A stretch of DNA of 64,000 nucleotides from Clostridium bovifaecis (GCA_009738435.1 CP046522.1:1643249-1707248); one strand, 5' to 3'; shown: positions 1-8,994, counted from the first letter of the stretch. Translations and numbers: made by a program. The notes: a model not told the origin generated them from the letters alone.

Positions 1-378
1 TACATAGATAAAAGAGACAAAGAATTCATGAAACAAGGGGGAGGCGTATTCGGCTCCTTGTGGAATAGTGATTTAGAAGACAAAGACATAGAAGATGGAG
101 ATGTAATAACTCTTGGAAACCTTAATATTAAGTGCATATCAACTCCAGGACACACTCCGGGAGGAATGTGTTTTTTAGTAAATAATGTAGTATTTACAGG
201 AGATACTTTGTTCCACGGGTCTATTGGAAGAACAGATTTTCCAGGTGGTAACTATAAGGAGCTAATACATAACATCAAGACTAAACTTATGGTTCTGCAA
301 GATGATATTATCGTTCTCCCAGGCCATGAAAGCGAGAGCAATATCAAATTTGAAAGAGAACATAATCCGTTTCTTTAG
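1..378 (+). CDS. Metallo-beta-lactamase-fold hydrolase (glyoxalase II/YcbL-like), 5' end outside window
   Basis: The frame is open from base 1, so only the C-terminal 125 residues are present. An internal ATG at 28 is not the true start. Metal-binding motifs of the metallo-beta-lactamase fold are visible: STPGHTPGG (third-histidine region), FTGDTLF (bridging aspartate) and VLPGH (last histidine). The GSIGRTDFPGG stretch is typical of the small cytosolic glyoxalase II-like hydrolases found upstream of hemZ in clostridia. The likely role is thioester hydrolysis; the substrate cannot be told from sequence. It lies in the same orientation as hemZ with a 135-bp gap. A short perfect hairpin (389-407) follows the stop but has no T tract. 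Confidence 0.85.
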   Translation, partial: YIDKRDKEFMKQGGGVFGSLWNSDLEDKDIEDGDVITLGNLNIKCISTPGHTPGGMCFLVNNVVFTGDTLFHGSIGRTDFPGGNYKELIHNIKTKLMVLQDDIIVLPGHESESNIKFEREHNPFL

Positions 379-427
379 AAACGGAGTTAAAGCGCTTGAG
401 GCGCTTTGTTAGGGCACTTTCAATGTA

Positions 428-486
428 GTTAGAAGTTAGTAAGTGGAGAAAAGTTACAATTCATTTCTAACATCTAACTCCTAACC
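428..486. repeat. Heptamer-period inverted repeat, GTTAG family
   Basis: The left arm (428-439) is GTTAGAA followed by GTTAG. The right arm (467-486) is three degenerate copies of CTAACNT. The arms are reverse complements and would form a hairpin whose loop holds a GTGGAGA word of the sister repeat family. It fills the gap before hemZ. The same design recurs at 5686-5757, 12798-12913 and 26443-26522. I do not recognise a named family. Confidence 0.7.
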
Positions 487-513
487 TGATAAAAAGAGGT
501 GAAATGAAAGATT

Positions 514-1941
514 ATGATAAAAATAAAATTAAACGACGAAGCCTATAGGTATGATGTATATCATATGTTTAACCTTTTCTATAGCTTTGTAAACATTGAC
601 TTTGTAGAAGAAAATTACGACTATGAAGTTAATATAACTAAAAATCAACTTTTAATAAGCAGCAATGATAGTGATTTAAAAACCTTTAAAATAAATGATG
701 ATAGAAAGATTAGAGATCAGGTTAAAGAAGCTGTGTTTAAGTACTTAAAAGATAGGACTGGTAAAGAGCTCCCTTGGGGAATACTTATAGGCATAAGACC
801 TACAAAAATAGCATTGGATATGATGGAGCAGGGTTTAGAAGATGAAGAAATAATCCGAGCGTTTAAAGAAAAAGGTTTTGTAAGAGAAGATAAGGCAAGA
901 CTTTGCATAGATGTTGCAAAAGTTGAAAGAGAAATGGTGAACAAAGACACTAAAACTATAAGCATATATATAGGCATGCCATTTTGTCCTACAAGATGCT
1001 TGTACTGCTCCTTTGCCTCAAATCCAATAAAAAGCTGCAAAAATTTAGTTCACCCTTATCTTGAGGCATTAAGCTATGAAATTGAAGAAATGAAGAAATT
1101 TATCGAGAGTAAAGGGCTTAGTATAGAATGTGTTTACTTTGGAGGAGGAACTCCTACATCGATAAATGATGAAGAATTTCGAGATATTTTATATAAGGTT
1201 CATAATAGCTTCGTAGAGGGAAGAAATGTAAAAGAGTTTAATGTAGAATGCGGAAGGCCCGATAGTATTACAGAGGCTAAACTAAAGTCTATGAAAGATC
1301 TCAATGTAAATAGAATAAGCATTAATCCTCAGACTATGAACGATGATACGTTAAAATCTATTGGAAGGAACCATACTGTTCAAGATGTAATAGATAAATT
1401 CAATCTAGCAAGAAAATTAGGTTTTGAAAACATAAATATGGATATCATAGTTGGACTCCCAAATGAAGGTTTAGATCATATTGAGAATACATGCTTAGAG
1501 ATTCTAAGACTAAATCCAGATAGTTTGACGGTACATGGAATGTCGCTAAAGAGAGCCTCTATATTACATGAACAAATTTTTAATGATAAAGTAAAGATAA
1601 AGCAGCAAGATGAATTAAATGAAATGTATAGAAGGACTGCAGAACTAGCTGAAAGATTAGGTATGAAGCCTTACTATATGTACAGACAAAAAAATATGGT
1701 GGGAAATATGGAAAATGTAGGATATTGCAAACCTTATAAAGAAGGATTATACAATATAGAGATGATTGAAGATAAACAGACCATAATAGCACTGGGAGCA
1801 GATGCTGTTACAAAAGCTGTATTCTTAGAAAACAATAGGATAGAAAGGTTTGGAAACCTAAAAGATGTTAGAGAATACACCATTAGAATACAGGAGAAAG
1901 TAGAGGGTAAGATAAAATTTTTAGAAACTCTTTATGAGTAA
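514..1941 (+). CDS. hemZ: Coproporphyrinogen III dehydrogenase-like radical SAM protein HemZ
   Basis: This 475-residue radical SAM protein belongs to the HemN/HemZ family, which acts on coproporphyrinogen III without oxygen in haem synthesis. The [4Fe-4S]-binding CX3CX2C motif is CPTRCLYC at C158, C162 and C165. The glycine-rich SAM motif GGGTPT follows at about residues 210-215. The roughly 150-residue N-terminal extension before the radical SAM core is typical of clostridial HemZ rather than HemN. The start ATG follows AAAGAGGTGAAATG. It precedes hisS in the same direction, an arrangement common in clostridia. Exact activity is inferred from family; many HemN-like proteins are haem chaperones. 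Confidence 0.88.
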   Translation: MIKIKLNDEAYRYDVYHMFNLFYSFVNIDFVEENYDYEVNITKNQLLISSNDSDLKTFKINDDRKIRDQVKEAVFKYLKDRTGKELPWGILIGIRPTKIALDMMEQGLEDEEIIRAFKEKGFVREDKARLCIDVAKVEREMVNKDTKTISIYIGMPFCPTRCLYCSFASNPIKSCKNLVHPYLEALSYEIEEMKKFIESKGLSIECVYFGGGTPTSINDEEFRDILYKVHNSFVEGRNVKEFNVECGRPDSITEAKLKSMKDLNVNRISINPQTMNDDTLKSIGRNHTVQDVIDKFNLARKLGFENINMDIIVGLPNEGLDHIENTCLEILRLNPDSLTVHGMSLKRASILHEQIFNDKVKIKQQDELNEMYRRTAELAERLGMKPYYMYRQKNMVGNMENVGYCKPYKEGLYNIEMIEDKQTIIALGADAVTKAVFLENNRIERFGNLKDVREYTIRIQEKVEGKIKFLETLYE

Positions 1942-2034
1942 TAGTTTACAGTTCTGAATTTTGGTTTTATAATTTATACTTAGTGCACAATATTTGGGTT
2001 GGCACTATATAACCCTAAAAGGAGAGTGAAATAA

Positions 2035-3288
2035 ATGCCTATTCAAGCACCGAAGGGTACCAAGGATTTGCTTCCTATGGATTCATATAAATGGCAGTAT
2101 ATAGAAAAGAAGTTAAGAAGTATAGCAGACGTATATGCATGTAGAGAAATCAGAACTCCTATATTTGAGCATACAGAGCTTTTTGAAAGAGGTGTAGGAG
2201 AAACTACAGATGTAGTTCAAAAAGAGATGTACACATTTTTAGACAAAGGAAATAGAAGTGTTACACTAAAGCCAGAAGGGACAGCTCCTGCTGCACGAGC
2301 TTTTATTGAACATGGATTGTTTAATGAAGCTTTACCTATAAAAATGTACTATTTTACTCCTGTGTTTAGATATGAAAATGTTCAAAAGGGAAGGTTAAGA
2401 CAGCATCATCAATTTGGTATAGAGGTTTTTGGATCTACAGAAGCTTCTGTAGATGCTGAGGTTATAAACTTAGCAATGACAGCCTTTAAGAAGTTTGGCA
2501 TAAATAATTTAGAATTAAACATAAATAATATAGGATGTCCAACTTGCAGAAGCAAGTACAATCAAGCTTTAAAAGACTACTTTAGCGAAAAGCATGAGGA
2601 ACTTTGCGACACATGTAAGAGCAGATATGATAGAAACCCTATGAGAATCTTGGATTGCAAAAATAAAAGATGTAAAGAAATAGGAAAAGAAGCTCCAATA
2701 ATATTAGATTATGTTTGCGATGATTGTAAAGAACATTTTGAAAAGCTAAAAGCTTATCTAGAAGTTCTTGGCATTGCATACAAGGTTAATCCATATATAG
2801 TAAGAGGACTTGACTACTATACTAAAACAGTATTTGAAATAATCAATAATGATATAACTGTATGCGGTGGCGGAAGATATAATGGGCTTATTGAACAAAT
2901 AGGTGGAAAGCCAACACCAGCAGTAGGCTTTGGCATGGGATTGGAAAGACTTCTTCTAACCTTAGAAGAAAATAACATTGAAATTCCAAAGCCAAATCAT
3001 ATTGATATATTCGTTGGAGCCATGGGTGAAGCTGGAAGAATAGAAAGTTTTAAAATAGCTAATGCCTTAAGAGAAAAAGGAATAAAAGCAGATTGTGATC
3101 ATATGGATAAGTCGGTTAAGGCTCAAATGAAGTATGCTAATAAGGTAGCTTCAACTTACAGTATGATTGTAGGAGATACAGAAATAGCTGAGGGCAAAGC
3201 AAATCTTAAGAGGATGGAAGACGGAGAGCAAACTGAAGTAGCACTAAATGATTTAGATGGAATAGTTAATATAATCGCTAGTCGCTAG
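2035..3288 (+). CDS. hisS: Histidyl-tRNA synthetase
   Basis: This is a class II aminoacyl-tRNA synthetase of 417 residues, the usual length for bacterial HisRS. It charges tRNA-His in the cytoplasm. Class II motif 2 is visible as [17 protein letters not shown], and the histidine-specific motifs are [29 protein letters not shown] and [14 protein letters not shown]. Motif 3 is [10 protein letters not shown]. The C-terminal anticodon-binding domain occupies about residues 325-417. A cysteine-rich segment (CPTC, CDTC, CKNKRC) sits in the insertion domain, as in other Firmicute HisRS. The start has GGAGAGTGAAATA upstream. The 93-bp leader shows no T-box motif. Confidence 0.97.
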   Translation: MPIQAPKGTKDLLPMDSYKWQYIEKKLRSIADVYACREIRTPIFEHTELFERGVGETTDVVQKEMYTFLDKGNRSVTLKPEGTAPAARAFIEHGLFNEALPIKMYYFTPVFRYENVQKGRLRQHHQFGIEVFGSTEASVDAEVINLAMTAFKKFGINNLELNINNIGCPTCRSKYNQALKDYFSEKHEELCDTCKSRYDRNPMRILDCKNKRCKEIGKEAPIILDYVCDDCKEHFEKLKAYLEVLGIAYKVNPYIVRGLDYYTKTVFEIINNDITVCGGGRYNGLIEQIGGKPTPAVGFGMGLERLLLTLEENNIEIPKPNHIDIFVGAMGEAGRIESFKIANALREKGIKADCDHMDKSVKAQMKYANKVASTYSMIVGDTEIAEGKANLKRMEDGEQTEVALNDLDGIVNIIASR

Positions 3289-3510
3289 TCATTAGAAGAG
3301 TCGTCAGCGAGTTAAGTGTTAGATGTTAGAAAATTAGTGTAAGGTTTAAAATGGAGGCACTAAAGTGCTTAGTGGAGAAGTGGAGGCGCTAAAGCGCAAA
3401 GTGGAGAAAAGAAGAAGAGAAGATTGGCTTTTAAGTAAATTTTGGGTGAATTTCTCTACTATTCAACTTCTCTACTCAAAAATAGTGATTAGCGACTAGG
3501 AATTAGCAAT
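3284..3510. repeat. Compound nested inverted repeat between hisS and aspS
   Basis: This gap carries all three heptamer-type repeat families nested in one another. The outer left arm is CTAGTCGCTAGTCATTAG, matched on the right by GTGATTAGCGACTAGG near 3486-3501. Inside are GTTAGATGTTAG words, then an inner left arm AGTGGAGAAGTGGAG, matched on the right by CTCTACT and CTTCTCTACT words around 3459-3477. The first copy begins at the last hisS codons, so the repeat supplies the end of that reading frame. I see no other gene, promoter or T-box in the 300-bp gap. Confidence 0.6.
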
Positions 3511-3589
3511 TTTAAACTTTATACTTTAAACTAAGTAATCTAAAATTACGATGGTTACTGGTTACTAATAAGAATTGGAGGAAGAGAAA

Positions 3590-5371
3590 ATGGGAGAATC
3601 GTTGGGTGGACTTAAGAGAACCTTAATGTGTGGGGAATTTAGAGAAAGCCATATAGGACAAAAACATGTTGTTATGGGATGGGTACAAAGAAAGAGAAAT
3701 TTAGGAGGACTTGTTTTTATTGACCTTAGAGATAGAGAAGGTCTGCTTCAAGTCGTGTTTGGAGAAGAAATAAACAAGGATGCTTTTGAAAAAGCTGACC
3801 TAGTTAAATCAGAATATTGTATAGCTGTAGAAGGTGATCTAGTTAAAAGAGAATCTCCTAATGATAGTATGCCTACAGGAATGGTAGAGCTAAAGGGACA
3901 GAACATAAAAATATTATCTGAATCAGAAACTCCACCTATATACATAAAAGAAAACTTAGATACAGATGAAGCAATAAGGTTAAAATATAGATTTTTAGAT
4001 CTTAGAAGACCAGATATTCAAAGAGTATTTAAGATTAGACATAAAACTGCTAAAGTAGTAAGAGACTTTATGGACGAGAACGGATTTTTAGAAATAGAAA
4101 CTCCTATGCTTACTAAGAGCACACCGGAAGGCGCTAGAGATTATCTGGTTCCAAGTAGAAACTATCCGGGTATGTTTTATGCATTACCTCAATCACCACA
4201 ATTATTTAAACAGTTACTAATGGTATCAGGGTACGATAAGTATTTCCAAATAACAAAGTGCTTTAGAGATGAAGACTTAAGAGCTAACAGACAGCCAGAG
4301 TTCACTCAAATCGATATGGAACTTTCATTTGTAGATATGGAAGACATTATTGCTTTAAATGAAAAGTTAATTCAAAAAATATTTAAAGAAGTGACAAATG
4401 TAGAAGTTCAACTTCCTATACAAAGAATAGCTTATAAAGAAGCCATGGATAAATATGGTTCCGACAAGCCGGATTTAAGATTTGGCATGGAAATCAATGA
4501 TATCAGTGAGGTAGTTAAAAATGCTGAGTTTAAAGTATTTAAAGATGCTTTAGAAATAGGAGGAAGCGTAAGAGCTATAAAAGTACCTAATAGCGCTGAT
4601 ATGGGAAGAAAGCAAATAGATAAGCTTACTGAGTTTGTAAAGGCATATAAGGCGAAAGGGCTCGCATGGATATCATATAAAGAAGGGGAGATAAAATCTC
4701 CTATTTCAAAATTCCTAAAAGAAGAAGAAGTTAGTGGAATATTAAGTAAGTTAGATGCTGTCCCAGGGGATCTAATTTTAATAGTTGCAGACAAGGATAG
4801 CGTAGTATTACAGGCTCTTGGAGCATTAAGGCTAGAAATGGCTAAAAAGTTAGAAATCTTAAAGGACAATAAAGAATTTAAATTTGTATGGGTTACTGAA
4901 TTCCCATTAGTATCATATAACGAAGAAGAAGGAAGGTATCAAGCAGAACACCATCCATTTACAATGCCTATGGAAGAAGATATTCCATACTTAGAATCTG
5001 ATCCGGGAAAAGTAAGAGCAAAGGCTTACGATATAGTATTAAATGGAGAAGAGCTTGGCGGAGGAAGTATAAGAATACACGATACTAACCTTCAAGAAAA
5101 AATGTTTACTGTACTTGGATTTACAAAAGAAAGTGCATGGGAAAGATTTGGATTCTTATTAGATGCCTTTAGATTTGGGCCTCCTCCACACGGCGGATTA
5201 GCATATGGATTTGATAGAATGATTATGTTCTTATCAGGAACAGATAATATAAAGGATGTTATTGCTTTCCCTAAAAATCAAAATGCATATTGTCCTTTAA
5301 CAGAAGCTCCAAATGTGGTAGATAAGAATCAGCTGAATGAATTAGGCATAAACTTACAAGAAAATAATTAG
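3590..5371 (+). CDS. aspS: Aspartyl-tRNA synthetase
   Basis: This 593-residue class II synthetase has the bacterial AspRS layout: an N-terminal OB-fold anticodon-binding domain (about residues 10-110), the catalytic core, and the bacterial GAD insertion (about 280-420). Diagnostic stretches are KYRFLDLRRP, TPEGARDYLVPSR, FRDEDLRANRQPEFTQID and GGLAYGFDRMIM. The ATG at 3590 is chosen because GGAGGA lies 8 bases upstream; an in-frame TTG at 3575 would start before that site. It is followed directly by the 6S RNA gene. Whether it also charges tRNA-Asn (non-discriminating type) cannot be judged by eye. Confidence 0.96.
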   Translation: MGESLGGLKRTLMCGEFRESHIGQKHVVMGWVQRKRNLGGLVFIDLRDREGLLQVVFGEEINKDAFEKADLVKSEYCIAVEGDLVKRESPNDSMPTGMVELKGQNIKILSESETPPIYIKENLDTDEAIRLKYRFLDLRRPDIQRVFKIRHKTAKVVRDFMDENGFLEIETPMLTKSTPEGARDYLVPSRNYPGMFYALPQSPQLFKQLLMVSGYDKYFQITKCFRDEDLRANRQPEFTQIDMELSFVDMEDIIALNEKLIQKIFKEVTNVEVQLPIQRIAYKEAMDKYGSDKPDLRFGMEINDISEVVKNAEFKVFKDALEIGGSVRAIKVPNSADMGRKQIDKLTEFVKAYKAKGLAWISYKEGEIKSPISKFLKEEEVSGILSKLDAVPGDLILIVADKDSVVLQALGALRLEMAKKLEILKDNKEFKFVWVTEFPLVSYNEEEGRYQAEHHPFTMPMEEDIPYLESDPGKVRAKAYDIVLNGEELGGGSIRIHDTNLQEKMFTVLGFTKESAWERFGFLLDAFRFGPPPHGGLAYGFDRMIMFLSGTDNIKDVIAFPKNQNAYCPLTEAPNVVDKNQLNELGINLQENN

Positions 5372-5386
5372 CTCATTGGATAGAAC

Positions 5387-5417
5387 TTGTTATAATTTAA
5401 AGAAAATGTAGTATAAT
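5387..5417 (+). promoter_or_regulatory. Sigma-A-like promoter of the 6S RNA
   Basis: A perfect -10 hexamer TATAAT lies at 5412-5417, with a weak TTGTTA-like -35 at about 5387-5392. The predicted start is at about 5424, a few bases before the closing stem of the 6S RNA. Confidence 0.6.
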
Positions 5418-5424
5418 ATAATTG

Positions 5425-5615
5425 AAATAAAAATTCCTGCTATATTGGTAACGCAAGTATATATTGACCCAACACTTTTTAAAAAGGGAATCGAACTCTT
5501 TTTGTGGAATGAAACTTTAATATTAACTTTAAAGGACAAGATACAAAAAGGAGATACCCACCTGTTTGGGAACAGGTTCAACTATTACTTGTTTTACGGT
5601 ATCGCAGGATTTTTT
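5425..5615 (+). ncRNA. ssrS: 6S RNA (RNA polymerase-binding regulatory RNA)
   Basis: The gap after aspS has the size and architecture of a Firmicute 6S RNA (about 190 nt). The 5' end CCTGC (5436-5440) pairs with GCAGG (5604-5608) in a closing stem followed directly by a T tract, and partial pairing continues inward on both sides (TATATTGGTAACG against CGGTATC). A hairpin near the 3' side contains CACCTGTTTGGGAACAGG. In Bacillus subtilis the 6S-1 gene bsrA also lies directly downstream of aspS, so synteny supports the call. 6S RNA mimics an open promoter and sequesters housekeeping RNA polymerase. A 64-codon frame crossing the region is judged spurious. Confidence 0.85.
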
Positions 5616-5685
5616 GTTGAAATTGTAAAAGGAAAATGATATAATAATATTGTTTATTAAGTACGGGGTATAGGTATAAGAAATG

Positions 5686-5757
5686 CAGGTTAGAAGTTAA
5701 AGGCTAGAGGTTAGTAACAGTAATTTAAATTTCTAACTTTTATTAACTCTTAACCTG
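5686..5757. repeat. Heptamer-period inverted repeat, GTTAG family
   Basis: The outer arms are perfect: CAGGTTA at 5686 and TAACCTG ending at 5757. Inside, the left arm carries GTTAGAAGTTAA and GGTTAGTAA words, and the right arm TTCTAACTTTTATTAACTCTTAACC. The element would fold into one long hairpin just upstream of the CsoR-family gene, ending about 26 bases before its start codon. Confidence 0.7.
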
Positions 5758-5783
5758 TAGTTATAAAGGTAGGTATAATAGTT

Positions 5784-6056
5784 ATGGAAAATAAGAAGAG
5801 CAGTAAAAAAGATATACAAGTAAGACTAAGAAGAATAGAAGGCCAAGTAAAAGGAATAGAGAAGATGATGGAGAGCAATACTTGCTGTAAAGATGTACTA
5901 GTTCAGGTAGCGGCAGTTAGAGCGGCTATAAATAAAGTAGGGGCATTAATACTTCAGAATTATGCTAAGGAATGTATGATTGATGATGAAGATCACAGCG
6001 CTTACGAAGCTAAAATAGATGAACTAGTAGCTACTTTGACAATGTTTATGAAATAA
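5784..6056 (+). CDS. CsoR/FrmR-family transcriptional repressor
   Basis: This 90-residue all-helical DUF156 protein has the family's N-terminal DNA-contact helix (RLRRIEGQVKGIEKMM). Family members are tetrameric repressors whose DNA binding is released by Cu(I), Ni, formaldehyde or persulfide, according to ligands at fixed positions. Here the two cysteines with the standard spacing are C35 and C64, but the intervening position that is histidine in CsoR and RcnR is tyrosine 60 (asparagine 59 next to it). That argues against a classical Cu(I) site and is closer to the CstR persulfide-sensor pattern; this is inference. There is an extra cysteine at C34. No metal or sulfur transport gene is adjacent. 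Confidence 0.85.
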   Translation: MENKKSSKKDIQVRLRRIEGQVKGIEKMMESNTCCKDVLVQVAAVRAAINKVGALILQNYAKECMIDDEDHSAYEAKIDELVATLTMFMK

Positions 6057-6093
6057 AAAAGCACATAATGTTTGCGAACATTATGTGCTTTTT
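6055..6093. terminator. Bidirectional rho-independent terminator
   Basis: A perfect 12-bp stem GCACATAATGTT / AACATTATGTGC with loop TGCG is flanked by an A tract on the left and a T tract on the right. It can therefore stop transcription from the csoR-like gene and from the convergent exporter genes. Confidence 0.93.
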
Positions 6094-6512
6094 CTTAATG
6101 TAGTTATAACTTTAGTAGTTGAGGCCACTAAGACTGTAGCAACAGCAATTGCGCCAGCGCTAATTATGGTTTCAAGGCCTATGGATAGAGAAGCATTAAG
6201 ATTACCGCGAGTAATTTCGTACATAGTATAATACATGCCAGCTCCAGGAACTAAAGGTATTATAGCACAAATCATAAATATAGTAACTGGAGCCTTCAAG
6301 ACTCTTGCCATAATCTCTGAATAAACGCTTACTGAGATAGAAGCCATAAATAAAGCAAATACTTTTGAAAAAGAATAGTTAGTGAATAAAAGGTAGAAAA
6401 ACCATCCAAGTGCTCCGCCAAAGGAAGCAAAAATCAGATTCCGCCCTCTAATATTAAATAAAAAGCCAAACCCTAAGCTAGATAATAGAGCATATATTGA
6501 ATTTATAATCAT
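6081..6512 (-). CDS. Threonine/serine exporter family protein, small subunit (ThrE_2/YjjB type)
   Basis: This 143-residue integral membrane protein has about four to five hydrophobic segments and the PLVPGAGMYYTMYEI motif typical of the ThrE C-terminal half (DUF3815/YjjB). With the upstream gene it makes a split version of the ThrE exporter; related YjjP-YjjB pairs have been linked to dicarboxylate export in enterobacteria. The start is the ATG at 6512, preceded on the minus strand by GGAGGG 8 bases away. That ATG overlaps the stop of the upstream gene as ATGA, indicating translational coupling. A longer frame reaching 6542 would start inside the neighbour and lacks a ribosome site. The substrate is inferred only from family. 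Confidence 0.85.
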   Translation of the reverse strand: MIINSIYALLSSLGFGFLFNIRGRNLIFASFGGALGWFFYLLFTNYSFSKVFALFMASISVSVYSEIMARVLKAPVTIFMICAIIPLVPGAGMYYTMYEITRGNLNASLSIGLETIISAGAIAVATVLVASTTKVITTLRKST

Positions 6513-7285
6513 ATATTTGACCCTCCAAAATAAATCAACCAAAGCCTAATAATAATACCCGAGCCAACAGCAATAGCAATAGCTATAAAAATTGCTTCAA
6601 TAGCTCTTGATATGCCTGAAACCAGATCTCCAGCTATGGTGTCTCTGATAGCGTTAGTAATTATAAGCCCAGGAACTAGAAGCATTATAGACCCAATTAT
6701 AATTTTATCTACATTCTGACCAATTTTTAAATATACACTAATCAGTGCAATTAAAGAAGCAACAGCCCCACCAAGAGAATTTATGAAAAATTCATTTATG
6801 CCTATATTATTAAGTGCTATTGATAATAGCTTAATAACCATGCCTATTAATAATGATATAAAAAAGTCTCTAAAACTTCCACCAAAGACCAAGGTAAAGA
6901 AACCAGCACTTAAGGCAGAAGCTGCTATTAAAATTTTGTCACTATAGCCTGAAGAAGTATCAATTTCTTTTAATCTTTGTTCAACATAATCTAAGGAAAG
7001 AGATTTTTTGACTAAAGTCCTTGATAAATCGTTTACTTGTGAAATTTTCTCAAGATTTACAGTTCTACTGCTAATTCTTCTTACAAGAGAAAGAGTCTCA
7101 CCATTTTTGGCTGTTAATGAAATCATAATTCCTGTTGGAGTTACAAAACTATCTGCCTTTTTAACTTCAAATGCATAGCAAATTCTAAGTATAGTTTCTT
7201 CTACCCTATAGGTTTCACCACCATTTTGTAAGATTATTCTCCCAGCTTCTGCAGCTAAATGAATTATTCTGTCATTTTCCTTCAT
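6509..7285 (-). CDS. Threonine/serine exporter family protein, large subunit (ThrE_1/YjjP, DUF1212)
   Basis: This is the 258-residue partner of the small subunit. The soluble N-terminal domain (about residues 1-115) includes the DUF1212 signature GGETYRVEET and the TPTGI segment. It is followed by about five transmembrane helices with the LVPGLIITNAIRD motif. The two genes form a coupled minus-strand pair that converges on csoR. The start codon follows AAAGGACTAATAACTT on the minus strand. The hydrophobic arrangement matches the N-terminal half of single-chain ThrE exporters. Confidence 0.87.
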   Translation of the reverse strand: MKENDRIIHLAAEAGRIILQNGGETYRVEETILRICYAFEVKKADSFVTPTGIMISLTAKNGETLSLVRRISSRTVNLEKISQVNDLSRTLVKKSLSLDYVEQRLKEIDTSSGYSDKILIAASALSAGFFTLVFGGSFRDFFISLLIGMVIKLLSIALNNIGINEFFINSLGGAVASLIALISVYLKIGQNVDKIIIGSIMLLVPGLIITNAIRDTIAGDLVSGISRAIEAIFIAIAIAVGSGIIIRLWLIYFGGSNI

Positions 7286-7459
7286 AAGTTATTAGTCCTT
7301 TCTATGAAAATTACAAAGTTATTATATCATAATTTCTATAAGTTTTTTTATAAATATTGTTAAAGAAAATAGTTCTTATTTTGTTGAAATTGTGGTAATA
7401 AAACCTTATAATTTAATAAATAATACAAATAGAAATATTTTGCGATGCAATTTATTTCT

Positions 7460-7567
7460 AGTGGAGTAGTGGAGTCGCTAAAGCGCTGAGTGGAGAAGTG
7501 GAGAAATACTTTGTTATAAAGTTCTCCACTTCTCCATTCCTCCACTGCCTTTTAAGGCTTCTCCACT
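7460..7567. repeat. Heptamer-period inverted repeat, GTGGAG family, upstream of glyA
   Basis: The left arm starts AGTGGAGTAGTGGAG and continues to a second block AGTGGAGAAGTGGAGAA (7489-7505). That block pairs over 17 positions with TTCTCCACTTCTCCATT (7532-7548) with a single difference. A further right-hand block ends CTCCACT at 7567. Between the blocks GCTAAAGCGC words recur, as in the hisS-aspS gap. A second, independent perfect hairpin follows at 7568-7592. Confidence 0.72.
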
Positions 7568-7592
7568 AAGAATTTTGCTTCGCAAAATTCTT
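7568..7592. repeat. Perfect 11-bp hairpin just before the glyA ribosome site
   Basis: AAGAATTTTGC and GCAAAATTCTT are perfect reverse complements separated by TTC. The hairpin ends 13 bases before the AGGGAGG ribosome-binding sequence of glyA. There is no T tract, so it is unlikely to be a terminator. It could affect leader stability or mark a transposition scar. Confidence 0.6.
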
Positions 7593-7614
7593 AATATGTA
7601 AGGGAGGAAACAAA

Positions 7615-8850
7615 ATGAATTTCAATAACCTAAAGATAAGTGATAAAGATGTTTTTAACATTATACAAATGGAAAATAGCCGCCAAAACAACAATATTGA
7701 GCTTATTGCATCAGAAAACTTTACTAGCAAAGCAGTAATGGAAGCTATGGGATCAGGTCTTACAAATAAGTATGCTGAAGGATATCCAGATAAGAGATAT
7801 TATGGTGGCTGTGAAGAAGTAGATAAAGTAGAAAAATTAGCCATAGAAAGACTTAGAGAGTTGTTTGGTGCTGAATATGCTAATGTTCAACCTCATGCTG
7901 GATCTCAAGCTAATATGGCTGTGTATCTTTCAGTCTTAGATCCAGGGGATACAATACTAGGAATGAACCTAAGTCATGGTGGACATCTGACTCATGGAAG
8001 TCCTGTGAATTTTTCGGGAAAATTATTTAATTTTATATCTTATGGGGTGGATAAAGAAACAGAACTTATAGATTATGATGAGCTAAGAAGCCTGGCGCTA
8101 GAGCACAAGCCTAAAATGATAGTGGCTGGAGCAAGTGCTTATTCAAGGATAATTGATTTCGAGAGGATAAGATCTATATGTGATGAAATTGGTGCTTATT
8201 TTATGGTTGACATGGCACATATTGCAGGGCTAATAGCTGCTGGGTACCATCCTTCGCCGGTTCCTTATGCAGACTTTGTAACAACAACAACTCACAAAAC
8301 CCTAAGAGGTCCAAGGGGAGGCGCTATACTTTGTAAGGAAGAATATTCAAAGGCTGTAGATAAGGCTATTTTCCCAGGAATACAAGGCGGTCCTTTAATG
8401 CATGTAATTGCAGCTAAAGCAGTATGCTTTGGAGAAGCACTAAAAACAGAATATAAGGATTACATAAAACAAGTGGTAGTAAATGCAAAGGTATTGGAGG
8501 AAGAATTAAAAAAACATGACTTTAGAATAGTTTCAGGAGGAACTGACAATCACTTGCTTTTAATAGATTTAAATAACAAAAATATAACAGGTAAAGATGC
8601 AGAAAAACTTTTAGATAGTGTAGGTATTACTGTAAATAAAAATACTATTCCTTTTGAAACCAAGAGTCCTTTTATAACTAGCGGAATAAGAATAGGAACA
8701 CCAGCAGTAACCACTAGAGGATTTAAGGAAGAAGAAATGAAGGAAATTGCGTATTTAATAAATTATGTAATAGAGAATAGAGATAAAGATTTGAGTGAAA
8801 TAAAGCATAAAGTTAGAGAAATATGTAATAAGTATCCTCTGTATGAATAG
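7615..8850 (+). CDS. glyA: Serine hydroxymethyltransferase
   Basis: This 411-residue fold-type I PLP enzyme interconverts serine and glycine with tetrahydrofolate and feeds one-carbon metabolism. The PLP lysine is K228 in the [14 protein letters not shown] motif. Other hallmarks are [10 protein letters not shown], the tetrahydrofolate-region [13 protein letters not shown], and [13 protein letters not shown], which contains the cofactor aspartate. Length is normal. AGGGAGGAAACAAA precedes the ATG. It is a single-gene unit between the repeat cluster and the PFOR promoter. A weak hairpin at about 8907-8940 (AAATTCTATG / CATAGAATTT) may act as its terminator. Confidence 0.97.
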   Translation: MNFNNLKISDKDVFNIIQMENSRQNNNIELIASENFTSKAVMEAMGSGLTNKYAEGYPDKRYYGGCEEVDKVEKLAIERLRELFGAEYANVQPHAGSQANMAVYLSVLDPGDTILGMNLSHGGHLTHGSPVNFSGKLFNFISYGVDKETELIDYDELRSLALEHKPKMIVAGASAYSRIIDFERIRSICDEIGAYFMVDMAHIAGLIAAGYHPSPVPYADFVTTTTHKTLRGPRGGAILCKEEYSKAVDKAIFPGIQGGPLMHVIAAKAVCFGEALKTEYKDYIKQVVVNAKVLEEELKKHDFRIVSGGTDNHLLLIDLNNKNITGKDAEKLLDSVGITVNKNTIPFETKSPFITSGIRIGTPAVTTRGFKEEEMKEIAYLINYVIENRDKDLSEIKHKVREICNKYPLYE

Positions 8851-8964
8851 AGATAATAGTGGTATTTCAAAGGTAGGTTACTTTCATTTATAATATGAGT
8901 AAGAAATTCTATGGATTTCTTAGAAATTCATAGAATTTTAGTCTCTACATGGCATATAAAATGT

Positions 8965-8994
8965 TTGACAAGGAATGCAACAGATTAATATAAT
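8965..8994 (+). promoter_or_regulatory. Consensus sigma-A promoter for nifJ, with a 22-bp-spaced direct repeat
   Basis: A perfect TTGACA (8965-8970) and a perfect TATAAT (8989-8994) are separated by 18 bp, giving a leader of about 290 bases before nifJ. Overlapping the -10 is a direct repeat: AACAGATTAATATAATA at 8979 and AACAGATTGATACAATA at 9001, spaced two helical turns apart, which could be an operator. The rest of the 440-bp gap (8851-9291) shows no gene and no riboswitch that I recognise. Confidence 0.75.

Noticed and set aside
389..407. Terminator after the metallo-beta-lactamase-fold gene (AAAGCGC-TTGAG-GCGCTTT)
   Set aside because: A perfect stem but no T tract, so not called as a terminator; GCTAAAGCGC words recur in the intergenic repeats.
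1942..3589. T-box leaders upstream of hisS and aspS
   Set aside because: No AGGGTGGxACCGCG core or specifier stem; the gaps contain only repeats or are too short.
5445..5639. 64-codon plus-strand frame and overlapping minus-strand frames in the aspS-csoR gap
   Set aside because: They lie within the predicted 6S RNA, have no ribosome site and no recognisable protein features.
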